Assembly: GCA_028706475.1 (NCBI GenBank)
Contig: JAQWBI010000001.1
Coordinates: forward strand, 124,001-188,000
Direction of reading: 5' to 3'
Length of the DNA: 64,000 nucleotides
Source of the DNA: Candidatus Cloacimonadota bacterium
GTDB taxonomy: Bacteria; Cloacimonadota; Cloacimonadia; Cloacimonadales; Cloacimonadaceae
Positions 1-7,114 of this stretch are shown here, piece after piece; within the stretch, counting starts at the first letter, position 1, and every line of letters starts with the position of its first letter. Under the pieces are notes generated by a model. That model was not told the DNA's origin, made no database searches, and saw only the letters and a list, made by a program, of their open reading frames with translations. Both the position numbers and the translations under genes were made by a program.

Positions 1-255
1 GTACGCCCCAAAGGGAAATTCAAGATCAATGGAATGAAACAAAACTACCGACAATATGACGAAAATTTACTGGGAAACATCGATACCAACATGAAAGAAA
101 AAATACCCTCACTGCTGAATTCCTACTTGAAGGTCGGCGCAAAGGTCTGCGGCTCTCCGGCTTTGGATAAAAGCTTTAAATGCATAGACTTTCTTACTTT
201 GCTGGACATCAAAGATATGCAGCATCAATTCATCCGGAAACCTCGTGATAACTGA
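1..255 (+). CDS. C-terminal part of OlsB-like GNAT acyltransferase (5' end outside window)
   Basis: The frame is open from the first base, so the gene begins upstream and only its last 84 codons are seen. The end carries Y-L-K-x-G-A-K-V-C-G-x-P-A-x-D, then C-x-D-F-L-x-L-L-D, a pattern I recognise from the C-terminus of the hemolysin-like/OlsB acyltransferases (Acetyltransf_5-type GNAT fold). Those enzymes transfer a 3-hydroxyacyl chain from ACP to ornithine, making lyso-ornithine lipid. The next gene, 6 bp downstream, is a PlsC-family O-acyltransferase, which fits an OlsB-OlsA pair. Family membership is well supported; the amino-acid substrate is inferred from the neighbour. Confidence 0.7.
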   Translation, partial: VRPKGKFKINGMKQNYRQYDENLLGNIDTNMKEKIPSLLNSYLKVGAKVCGSPALDKSFKCIDFLTLLDIKDMQHQFIRKPRDN

Positions 256-261
256 AGAATC

Positions 262-1047
262 GTGAAAATCCTGCACTTGCTCCGCCATCTCTATCTGGTG
301 GCCGAATACTTCATCCGGGCCTGGAGCATCAGCATATTATACAAAGACCCCCAGCGACGGCGGCATTGCTGGTGCCGAAACGTGAGCCACAGTGCCAAAA
401 GATTTCAAAAAGCCTTGAATATCAAGGTGAAGCTCTTCAACGAAGAAAGGCTAAAAGAAATGAAGCACAGCTCCTATCTGCTGGTGGCAAATCACTCTTC
501 CTACACGGATATCATCGTGCTGGCCGCTTTGGAAGAACTAGTTTTCATCACTTCGGTGGAGATGGGGAACAATCCGTTTCTAGGTTCCATTACCCGCATG
601 GGGGGCTGCCTCTTCACCAATCGCAAGAATCCCATGAGCCTGAAAGAAGAGATCAAGATATTCAGCGACACCATCGCACAAGGATTCAAAGTTGTCCTCT
701 TCCCTGAGGGAACATCCACCAATGGCAAGGACATCCGCGAATTCCGCAGGTCGTTATTTCAGATAGCGCTGAACGAGAATTGTCCCATATTACCTGTATG
801 TATAAAATATACACATCTGGATGGTGAACCACTCAATGAAAGAAGCCGTGACACAATTGCCTGGTACGGGGACATGAGCTTTGCCCCTCATTTTATGAAG
901 CTCATAGGACACCGTATCGATGCGGAAATTCATTTTTTGGATATAACACACAATCCGGGGGAGAAAACACGTCAGGAGCTGTCAAATAGCGTTTATGAGC
1001 AAATGCGAACTTGCTTCCATTCTGGAACGGCAGCTAGTTATACATAA
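262..1047 (+). CDS. PlsC-family 1-acyl-sn-glycerol-3-phosphate/lyso-ornithine-lipid acyltransferase
   Basis: A 261-residue PlsC-domain protein that acylates a lysolipid at the inner membrane. The acyltransferase signature N-H-x4-D is at residues 77-83 (NHSSYTD; H78 and D83 would be the catalytic pair), and the acceptor-binding block FPEGTS is at about 147-152. The GTG start follows the previous stop by 6 bp, so the two genes are probably translated from one message. Beside an OlsB-like gene the likely substrate is lyso-ornithine lipid (OlsA role), but ordinary lysophosphatidate cannot be excluded from sequence alone. Confidence 0.85.
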   Translation: MKILHLLRHLYLVAEYFIRAWSISILYKDPQRRRHCWCRNVSHSAKRFQKALNIKVKLFNEERLKEMKHSSYLLVANHSSYTDIIVLAALEELVFITSVEMGNNPFLGSITRMGGCLFTNRKNPMSLKEEIKIFSDTIAQGFKVVLFPEGTSTNGKDIREFRRSLFQIALNENCPILPVCIKYTHLDGEPLNERSRDTIAWYGDMSFAPHFMKLIGHRIDAEIHFLDITHNPGEKTRQELSNSVYEQMRTCFHSGTAASYT

Positions 1048-1081
1048 ATAATTGTTTGCAAGATAACTTTTAAAAGGAGTT

Positions 1082-1279
1082 ATGATGAAGGATAAAGAGA
1101 AAGAAAAATTGCACCTGGGAAAGAAGAATGTGATTCTTCTCGCACTTGCCGGCATCATTCTGGTGCTGGCCTATGTAATTATGTCCTTCAACGAGATCAC
1201 CATATCACCGGTGCTGTTGTTGATTGCATATGGGATACTTATCCCCTTTGCCCTGTTGTGGAACCCCAAAAAGAAATAG
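1082..1279 (+). CDS. Small two-TM membrane protein (DUF3098-like)
   Basis: A 65-residue protein with a lysine/glutamate-rich N-terminus (about 1-16), two hydrophobic segments (about 17-36 and 41-59) and a basic end NPKKK. A good Shine-Dalgarno sequence (AAAAGGAG) precedes a double ATG at 1082/1085. The pattern of two helices joined by a short I-S-P-V-containing turn resembles the small DUF3098-type proteins of Bacteroidetes/Chlorobi; I give that from memory. The next gene starts on the base after its stop codon, so it is presumably co-translated with the DUF58 protein and may be its membrane partner (inference). Confidence 0.6.
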   Translation: MMKDKEKEKLHLGKKNVILLALAGIILVLAYVIMSFNEITISPVLLLIAYGILIPFALLWNPKKK

Positions 1280-2161
1280 ATGCCGCTGCTTAATGAGAGC
1301 CAACTGGCTCAGCTAAGTAAATTGCAATTGAGTGCCCGCCAGATCGTAGAGGGCTTTTTGATCGGACTGCACAAATCTCCTTACCACGGCTTCAGTGTGG
1401 AATTTGCCGATCATCGTCAATACAATCCTGGTGAATCCCTGAAGAATGTGGATTGGAAGATTGTGGCGCGTACGGGTCGTTACTACGTAAAACGCTATGA
1501 AGAAGAGACTAATCTGAGGTGTTACATCTTGCTAGATCACAGCAAATCCATGTTTTACGGCTCCGGAAATGAGACCAAGATGGAATTTGCCAAGCAACTT
1601 GCCGCAGCCCTGGCGTGGCTCATGATTGCTCAGAAAGATGCCGCAGGATTATATACTTTCAACGAGCGTATCACCTCCGCTATGGCGCCCAAAGCCTTCA
1701 AAAGCTATACGGGGCAGATATTTGCCCAGTTAGTCAAGCTGGAAGCGGGGGAAGGCACGGATATTTACAACGCGCTCATCCAAATAGCAGACAGCATCAA
1801 GAAGCGCAGTTTGATTGTGCTGATATCCGACCTGCTGGATGAACCGGAGCGCATCTTACAGACATTCAAACGCTTTCGTAACCACAAGCATGAACTGATA
1901 GTATTCCACATCTATGATCCTCAGGAACAGGAGCTTAATTTCAAGCGAGAAACCGAGTTTGTCGATAGCGAAACGGGAGAGAAGATAAGCGTGAATCCCT
2001 GGCAGATCAGAAGCGAATACCAGGGCTTGTACAATGACTTTTACCATACCTTAAAAGAGGCTTGTCACCAGATTCAGGTGGAATACAACCCGGTATCCTG
2101 CCGTGAGGAAATTGGGAACATGCTCATGAGGTATATGATCAAACGCAAGAGTGGTCTATGA
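1280..2161 (+). CDS. DUF58 domain protein (VWA-like fold)
   Basis: A 293-residue DUF58 protein. The hallmark YNPGESLKNVDWKIVARTG-type block is at about residues 48-66, followed by Y-V-K-R-Y-E-E-E. A degenerate MIDAS-like D-x-S-K-S (DHSKS, about 87-91) starts the VWA-like half, and LIVLISDLLDEP lies at about 178-189. DUF58 proteins normally sit beside a MoxR AAA+ ATPase in metal-chelation or complex-assembly modules. No MoxR gene is present next to it here; it lies between a small membrane protein and fumarase, and overlaps the fumarase start by ATGA. Function beyond family membership is unknown. Confidence 0.88.
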   Translation: MPLLNESQLAQLSKLQLSARQIVEGFLIGLHKSPYHGFSVEFADHRQYNPGESLKNVDWKIVARTGRYYVKRYEEETNLRCYILLDHSKSMFYGSGNETKMEFAKQLAAALAWLMIAQKDAAGLYTFNERITSAMAPKAFKSYTGQIFAQLVKLEAGEGTDIYNALIQIADSIKKRSLIVLISDLLDEPERILQTFKRFRNHKHELIVFHIYDPQEQELNFKRETEFVDSETGEKISVNPWQIRSEYQGLYNDFYHTLKEACHQIQVEYNPVSCREEIGNMLMRYMIKRKSGL

Positions 2162-3003
2162 TAAAAAGACTTGGCAAGGAAATGATCACACTAAAGGTAT
2201 TTGAAGCTATCCGGTATATCTCATATCATCCCGATCCGGATTTAACAGGGCTTTTGCGGGAAGCGATGGATACAGAAGAGAGTGAGATCGCCAGAGATGT
2301 CCTGAGCGCTATCCTGGAGAACCATCGTTTGGCTCCACAGAAGAATATTCCTCTATGTCAGGATACCGGAACAACGGTGGTATTTGCTCAATTGGGAATT
2401 GATGTTCACTTGGAGGAGCCGTTGCGGGAGTCCATCGATCGCGCAGTGATCCGGGCACAGAGTGAATTACCCCTTCGTGCCAGCATGGTGATGGATCCCT
2501 ATGTGCAGCGACGCAATAGCGGCAATAATGCTCCTGCAATTATCCACATACAAAGCGTTCCCGGAGATACTCTGAGACTGCAGATCTGTCAGAAAGGTGG
2601 AGGAGCGGAGAACATGAGTTTTATGAAGATGCTCAATCCCGGAGCTGATCATACAGAGATAGCGGCATATGTATCCCAGAAAGTGATAGAGGCGGGTTCA
2701 AAACCTTGTCCGCCGCTGATCCTGGGGATTGGTATAGGGGGGAACTTTGAAACTGCTCCGCTCCTGGCTAAGCAGGCGTTGCTGGAACCTCTGGGACGAG
2801 AGCACCCACAGCGCGATTATGCTGAACTGGAACGAGAGATCAGGAACAGGGTGAATGCTGAAGGATGCGGAGTGCAGGGTTTTGGCGGCAATCATACCGT
2901 ACTGGCGGTTCATATACTCAGTGCGCCCTGTCACATTGCCTCTTTGCCGGTTGCGGTGAATGTGGAGTGCCATGCCCACCGGCACATCAGTGTGGAGTTG
3001 TAA
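2158..3003 (+). CDS. Fumarate hydratase class I, alpha subunit (FumA N-terminal/TtdA type)
   Basis: Catalytic [4Fe-4S] subunit of two-subunit class I fumarase (fumarate + H2O = malate); L(+)-tartrate dehydratase alpha is the close alternative. Of 281 residues, LCQDTG (cluster cysteine C67) and the later G-C-G-V-Q-G-F-G-G-N (about 239-248) are family marks, together with GGGAENMS. Start by ATGA overlap with the DUF58 gene; an internal ATG at 2182 is possible. It ends on the base that starts the beta subunit (TAATG), which implies translational coupling. Oxygen-labile class I fumarases suit an anaerobe running a partial reductive or oxidative TCA branch. Confidence 0.9.
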   Translation: MIKRLGKEMITLKVFEAIRYISYHPDPDLTGLLREAMDTEESEIARDVLSAILENHRLAPQKNIPLCQDTGTTVVFAQLGIDVHLEEPLRESIDRAVIRAQSELPLRASMVMDPYVQRRNSGNNAPAIIHIQSVPGDTLRLQICQKGGGAENMSFMKMLNPGADHTEIAAYVSQKVIEAGSKPCPPLILGIGIGGNFETAPLLAKQALLEPLGREHPQRDYAELEREIRNRVNAEGCGVQGFGGNHTVLAVHILSAPCHIASLPVAVNVECHAHRHISVEL

Positions 3004-3506
3004 TGCGAGAAATCAAGTTATCTTTACCGATCAGGGTTGAGCAGATCAGGGAGTTGAAGAGGAATGACAAGATATTGCTTTCCGGTGATATCTACACTGC
3101 CCGTGATTTAGCGCACAAGCGCTTTATGGCGATGATCGAAAGAGGGGAGAGTTTGCCGGTTTGTTTGGCTGAAACGGCTATCTTTTACTGTGGGCCAAGT
3201 CCCGCAGGAGCTGGGCAAATATGCGGAGCAGTGGGACCAACTACGAGCTACCGGATGGATCGTTATGTACAGCGGATGCTGGAGCAAGGATTACGGATTA
3301 TGATCGGTAAGGGTGACAGAAGTGAGGATACTGAGAGATTGATCCGTGAGTATGGAGCATTGTATTTGACCTGTGTGGGGGGGATATCTGCCGTACTCAA
3401 TCAACATATTGTTTCATGTGAAACATATCTGTGGCCGGAACTGGGTGCGGAAGGCGTTTATCATATGGTGGTAAGAGACCTACCTTGTTACGTGGCAATT
3501 GTTTAG
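3003..3506 (+). CDS. Fumarate hydratase class I, beta subunit (FumA C-terminal/TtdB type)
   Basis: A 167-residue beta subunit of class I fumarase. I chose the ATG at 3003 because it overlaps the alpha stop (TAATG) and gives the standard N-terminus (REIKLSLPI...). Family motifs: L-S-G-x-I-Y-T-A-R-D-x-A-H-K-R, C-G-P-S-P, GPTTSYRMD, IGKGDRSED and the late TCVGGISAVLN. The small subunit folds as the swivelling domain that closes over the Fe-S site. A longer in-frame frame upstream (from 2865) would overlap the alpha gene and is not credible. Confidence 0.9.
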   Translation: MREIKLSLPIRVEQIRELKRNDKILLSGDIYTARDLAHKRFMAMIERGESLPVCLAETAIFYCGPSPAGAGQICGAVGPTTSYRMDRYVQRMLEQGLRIMIGKGDRSEDTERLIREYGALYLTCVGGISAVLNQHIVSCETYLWPELGAEGVYHMVVRDLPCYVAIV

Positions 3507-3852
3507 AATGCATTTGTGTCTTTGTCCATAGCTGGTTCTTTACTGTCAGCAGAGTAGCACAGATTCTGTACCGGCGCTCACTGAAGCGCCGAGAAGGTTT
3601 TGGAGAGGATTGCCGGGGTCATCGCAGAAATGCGCTGCATTTTCGTGGGGTGGTTCAACAGCGAAGCTAGGCCTGAGTGTTCAGCAGGCCGAAGGCCATA
3701 ACACAATAAAGAATTTTCACTACTACATCCTCCATATTATCAACCATTTACAAGATTGCTCATACAATTCGATGCTGTTTTGTCCCAGTGCTGTCCGTCA
3801 TATAGTTAGTGAGAGGCCAATTTCAAAATATCACCTCTCAAAGGATATAACA
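3507..3852 (+). repeat. Intergenic region with hairpins and a partial dispersed repeat
   Basis: 346 bp without a convincing gene. It holds a 6-bp hairpin (GGCGCT-cactga-AGCGCC, 3573-3590) that may end fumarase transcription. A stretch of about 55 bp (about 3604-3658, with CCGGGGTC...CGCA...GCATTTTCGTGG) is about 80% identical by eye to 28634-28686, downstream of palindrome copy C. A second imperfect hairpin is at about 3668-3690 (AGGCCTGA-gtg-TTCAG). An in-frame extension of the next gene reaches back to 3610 but has no ribosome site. Confidence 0.55.
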
Positions 3853-4113
3853 ATGTTTGAAAAGAAAAGAAAGGCGATCATCAGGAAAGCAGCTTCATTA
3901 AAAGGATCAGGTAATCTGATCGATGTATTACTTGAGAATCCCACCGTGCATCGGGATCCGAACCGGGCAAAACTGTACATAATCCATAGTTTTATGAAGG
4001 ATGTGGAGGATCCTGAGCTGATCAGGATCAAGCGTATATTGGAGCACATTCTGGAGCCCACGGTTAACGTTCTGTACAAAAGGCAGAGCACAAAAAAGGA
4101 AGGCACGAAATGA
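3853..4113 (+). CDS. Hypothetical basic protein, first of a coupled pair
   Basis: 86 residues, not recognised. Start at ATG 3853 because AAAGGATATAACA gives a plausible ribosome site and the product begins MFEKKRKAIIRK. The protein is helical and charged, with K/R-rich ends and no signal peptide or TM segment. It overlaps the next gene by ATGA (4110-4113), so the two products are probably made together. The basic character of both proteins suggests nucleic-acid or polyanion contact, which is only a guess. Confidence 0.6.
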   Translation: MFEKKRKAIIRKAASLKGSGNLIDVLLENPTVHRDPNRAKLYIIHSFMKDVEDPELIRIKRILEHILEPTVNVLYKRQSTKKEGTK

Positions 4114-4547
4114 AGGTAAAGTTCAAGAACCTCCTGATGGGTTACACTGGCATGCTAGATGATTCCGTGGTTTATTTTTCTGCCAAGCGCAATCAATACA
4201 TCATCCGTAGACGTCCGAAGTTTAAGGCCGGCAAGCATAACCGGGATTTCACCGATGTACAGAAGAAGATCTATGCGATCCAGCCCAGTGAAGAATATCG
4301 GCAGGATTTACGCGCTTATCTGGGATTGTACAACGATTTGCCGCAGCATAGGGACAAGCCTCTTCATGCCTGGAATCTGATATACGTAAAACTAATGTGG
4401 AACATGAGTCACATCTTGCAGATCGATTTGCACAGCATTGACCGGGAACAGGTTTTGAATCTACCCTGTCGCACAATTGCAGCGGCGTGTGCGGCGGGAT
4501 TATTGCCTAAGGTGAAGGGATACGAAACTTTTACAGCGCTCATCTAG
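4110..4547 (+). CDS. Hypothetical basic protein, second of a coupled pair
   Basis: 145 residues, not recognised. Features: N-terminal K-V-K-F-K, then S-V-V-Y-F-S-A-K-R-N-Q-Y-I-I-R-R-R-P-K-F at about 19-38, a tyrosine-rich middle (RQDLRAYLGLYN), and a hydrophobic alanine-rich segment near the end (AAACAAGLLP) that seems too short for a membrane helix. No catalytic motif is visible. Coupled by ATGA to the preceding gene; its stop codon lies inside a strong hairpin. Likely a lineage-restricted protein pair. Confidence 0.6.
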   Translation: MKVKFKNLLMGYTGMLDDSVVYFSAKRNQYIIRRRPKFKAGKHNRDFTDVQKKIYAIQPSEEYRQDLRAYLGLYNDLPQHRDKPLHAWNLIYVKLMWNMSHILQIDLHSIDREQVLNLPCRTIAAACAAGLLPKVKGYETFTALI

Positions 4548-4571
4548 GCCACAATGTGGTCAGAGAGCGCT
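4535..4571. terminator. Two-part hairpin between convergent genes
   Basis: Outer stem AGCGCTC (4535-4541)/GAGCGCT (4565-4571) and inner stem GGCCAC-aat-GTGGTC (4547-4561), all perfect. It overlaps the stop codon of the 4110-4547 gene and faces purE, which ends at 4626 on the other strand. T-runs are weak on the + side; AAACTTTT lies just upstream, giving a T-rich tract for the minus direction. A shared transcription terminator is the simplest reading. Confidence 0.55.
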
Positions 4572-4625
4572 TATAAAGAATAAATGAACTCTCACCTATC
4601 GTATAAGAGCCGATGTCTTGCTATA

Positions 4626-5075
4626 CTATACCTTCAGGCTTTCTTTGTATTCCTTGTATCGTTTGGCGAGTTCAGGATCTGTCAGGGCGAGGATTTGGAT
4701 GGCGAGCAGAGCAGCGTTTTTAGCGCCGTTAACAGCCATGCAAGCAACAGGTACGCCTGGCGGCATTTGTGCGATGGAGAAGAGGGCGTCAGTTCCGCCC
4801 AGACTGCCGGAGGCGATGGGGACACCGATGATGGGCAGAGTACTGTGAGAAGCGATCACACCGGGCAGATGAGCAGCCATTCCGGCGCAGGCGATGATGA
4901 TGCCAAAGCCTTCATGTTCGGCTTCTTGTGCCAGCTTGGCAGTCTTTTCAGGATTGCGGTGAGCGCTACTGATGTGAAAATCGGAAGTAACGCCGAATTC
5001 ATCCAGGGTTTTCTGGATTGGGCTGCAGATTTCGATATCGCTCTTGCTACCCAGGATGATGCGGACTTTCTTCAC
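4626..5075 (-). CDS. purE: N5-carboxyaminoimidazole ribonucleotide mutase, class I PurE
   Basis: 149 residues, the usual length of a bacterial class I PurE, which moves CO2 from N5-CAIR to C4 giving CAIR in purine synthesis. Visible motifs: phosphate loop GSKSD at 9-13, SAHR at 37-40 (H39 catalytic), AGMAAHLPG at about 64-72, and Q-M-P-P-G-V-P-V near 103. SAHR plus the AAHLPG block points to class I rather than the CO2-using class II. The start overlaps the end of the upstream EIIA-type gene by 4 bp, so they form a two-gene operon. No purK is seen in the window. Confidence 0.93.
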   Translation of the reverse strand: MKKVRIILGSKSDIEICSPIQKTLDEFGVTSDFHISSAHRNPEKTAKLAQEAEHEGFGIIIACAGMAAHLPGVIASHSTLPIIGVPIASGSLGGTDALFSIAQMPPGVPVACMAVNGAKNAALLAIQILALTDPELAKRYKEYKESLKV

Positions 5076-5746
5076 AAACTCTTCTCTTCCATCGGAGCGG
5101 TAAGGGCAGTGTGGATTTCGTCGGCGTTTGAAGCGCTGAGGAAGCTTTCCAGCACACCGGGATTCATAATCAGCTTGGAAATATAGGAAAGGCTGAAGAG
5201 ATGTTGTTTGTCGTTGTGCAGAAGCAGCATAAAGAAGAAGTTCACCGGTTTGTTGTCCGGAGCGTCGAAATCTACGCCTTCATCGCTGCGTCCAAAGAGG
5301 ATGCTGGGGGTTTTGATCTTGGAAGGGTGTAGATGGCGTGGATGCAGCAGAGCCACACCGTTGCCGATGGCGGTGGAGATCAGTTCTTCGCGGGCAACCA
5401 CCACTTCGTAGAGCCAGCGTGCGTCGCGTACCAGTTTGAGGTCTTTTGCGTGTTCGCTAAGGATGCGAATGGCGTCGTATTTGTTTTCCGCGTGAAAATC
5501 CAGAAAGATGTTTTCCTGGCGCATGTATTCTTCAAAGTGGCAGATGACACGTTTGAGAGCCAGCATTTTTTCGTCGTTTTCATTGAGGTTTTCCAGCCAT
5601 TCATTCAGGGAGTCATCATCGATTTTCTCGTTTTTTCCCACTATCTTGGTTTCGAAGATTTTACTGTTGATCATTTCCTGGATCACGCGATCGGAAACTT
5701 TCAGTTTCTTAGCTGCTTCGGCTTTCGAAATGTATTTCTTAGCCAT
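5072..5746 (-). CDS. Excisionase-type HTH fused to PTS EIIA-like domain
   Basis: 224 residues. Residues 1-55 look like a MerR/excisionase-family helix-turn-helix (ISKAEAAKKLKVSDRVIQEMI, with a wing ending in D-D-D-S-L-N-E-W). Residues about 75-215 match the PTS EIIA fold of the PtsN/FruA kind; GNGVALLHP places the phosphorylatable histidine at H135. Ribosome site AGGAGGT is just upstream of the ATG. No sugar permease or EIIB/EIIC gene is near, so a regulatory role (phosphorylation-controlled DNA binding) is more likely than transport. Coupled to purE by a 4-bp overlap. Confidence 0.8.
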   Translation of the reverse strand: MAKKYISKAEAAKKLKVSDRVIQEMINSKIFETKIVGKNEKIDDDSLNEWLENLNENDEKMLALKRVICHFEEYMRQENIFLDFHAENKYDAIRILSEHAKDLKLVRDARWLYEVVVAREELISTAIGNGVALLHPRHLHPSKIKTPSILFGRSDEGVDFDAPDNKPVNFFFMLLLHNDKQHLFSLSYISKLIMNPGVLESFLSASNADEIHTALTAPMEEKSL

Positions 5747-5844
5747 GTCTTACCTCCTGATATTATAAGGATTTTAATGTGAATCAAATTATGAGTGCAA
5801 GGTTTAACTTGACAAGGATACGAGATTTTTTTGAATATGGTATA

Positions 5845-6345
5845 ATGGTCAAGAGATTTATTTTCATAGTCATGCTAATGGCATCGCTTAGTAGTTGCTA
5901 CTATTCCGTTTATTCAAATGCTTATCCGCATTTAAAAAAAATCCGGATCGAGCCATTTGAGAACAGCACCGTGGAGTTTGCCCTGGCGGATAAAGCTCTC
6001 AACGAGTTATCGTTATCCGTGCGAAATGATGGACGCTTGAAATTGGTAACCCAGGATCCGGATTGCCTTTTGGAAGGTAAGATAACCACTTTTGAAGAAA
6101 AGATTTACAGTTACGACAGCTCGAACCGGGTGCAGGATTATCAATTACGGATGGTATTGAGTGTTACATTCACGGATTTGGTGCGTAATGAAGTGATCTA
6201 CGAGAACTCGGCGCTAAACATCAGCGAAATGTATAAAGTGGCGGAAGGCAGTACAGCCAGAAATGAAACAAAAGAGGAAGCCTTAAGTGAAATCTTCTCC
6301 AGCATCTTCAAAACAGTTATCCAAAACAGCCTTGAAGCCTGGTAA
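5845..6345 (+). CDS. LptE-like LPS-assembly lipoprotein
   Basis: 166 residues from ATG 5845. A lipoprotein signal runs MVKRF...MASLSSC with the lipidated cysteine at C18. The mature part has the LptE-family layout: I-R-I-E-P-F-E-N-S-T-V at the start, a beta-rich middle, L-E-G-K-I-T-T-F-E, and a helical end. LptE plugs LptD, the outer-membrane LPS translocon. An in-frame ATG at 5779 would give an over-long N-region before the lipobox. TTGACA at 5809-5814 is a candidate -35, but no good -10 lies 16-18 bp on. The rluB-like gene begins 4 bp after the stop. Confidence 0.7.
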   Translation: MVKRFIFIVMLMASLSSCYYSVYSNAYPHLKKIRIEPFENSTVEFALADKALNELSLSVRNDGRLKLVTQDPDCLLEGKITTFEEKIYSYDSSNRVQDYQLRMVLSVTFTDLVRNEVIYENSALNISEMYKVAEGSTARNETKEEALSEIFSSIFKTVIQNSLEAW

Positions 6346-6349
6346 AGCA

Positions 6350-7102
6350 ATGCGTTTGAACCGCTATCTGGCGTTGTGCTCTCTGGGCAGCCGGCGCAAG
6401 GTGGAAGCCTTTATTTTGGACGGATTGATATCCGTGAACGGCGCTGTAGTGAAGGACTTGGCCACGGTTGTGGATCCAAAAGTGGATGAAGTGCGATATA
6501 TGGGGAAAGTAGTCACGGCAAATGCAGAGAAGACCTACCTCATTTTGAACAAACCTGCGGGCTATGTGGTGTCTCAAAAGGACGAATACGAGCGCAAGAC
6601 AGTATATGATCTATTGCCGGAGAGATTTGCACATCTGCCTTATGCCGGGCGTTTGGACAAGAATAGTGAGGGTTTACTGCTGTTTACCGATGATGGCGAA
6701 TTGATCAAGCGCCTTACACATCCCAGTCACAAAGTAGAGAAAATCTACCGGGTGCGTCTGGAGCCGAGGTTGAATAAAGCGGCGATCATGAAGCTGCGTG
6801 AAGGTGTGGAGATCGAGGGCGGCATCACTCGGACTGCCAAAGTGTATGTGAAGAGTGCCACCGATAGTGAAATGCTGTTGCGCATTGGGATCACCGAGGG
6901 CCGCAAGCGCCAGCTTCGCCAAATGATAGAAGCAGTAGGGGGCAAGGTCAAGAGTTTACGCCGGGTACAGTTTGGCCCCATCATTCTGGGGGATTTGCCT
7001 CCGGGCAGATGGCGTCCGTTGCTTCCCGCTGAGCTGCGGGAGTTGCGTAAAGCGGGACGCGGAGAAGAGAGCGAAAAGAAAGCTGAAAAGAAGCAGAAAT
7101 AA
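6350..7102 (+). CDS. RluB/RsuA-family 16S/23S rRNA pseudouridine synthase
   Basis: 250 residues from ATG 6350 (MRLNRYLALCS), the usual S4-domain start; frame extension to 6287 would enter the previous gene. S4 RNA-binding domain about 1-60, then the catalytic domain with YAGRLDKNSEGLLL, where D103 is the expected nucleophile, and the later E-G-R-K-R-Q-L-R-Q-M block. A basic tail (KKAEKKQK) follows. Which rRNA position is modified cannot be told from sequence. Confidence 0.9.
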   Translation: MRLNRYLALCSLGSRRKVEAFILDGLISVNGAVVKDLATVVDPKVDEVRYMGKVVTANAEKTYLILNKPAGYVVSQKDEYERKTVYDLLPERFAHLPYAGRLDKNSEGLLLFTDDGELIKRLTHPSHKVEKIYRVRLEPRLNKAAIMKLREGVEIEGGITRTAKVYVKSATDSEMLLRIGITEGRKRQLRQMIEAVGGKVKSLRRVQFGPIILGDLPPGRWRPLLPAELRELRKAGRGEESEKKAEKKQK

Positions 7103-7114
7103 AAGGATATAGAC

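Noticed and set aside
5838-5846. Perfect extended -10 (TGGTATAAT) before the LptE-like gene
   Set aside because: It overlaps the start codon at 5845; a transcript from it would begin inside the coding region and miss the lipoprotein signal. Probably chance in an AT-rich stretch.
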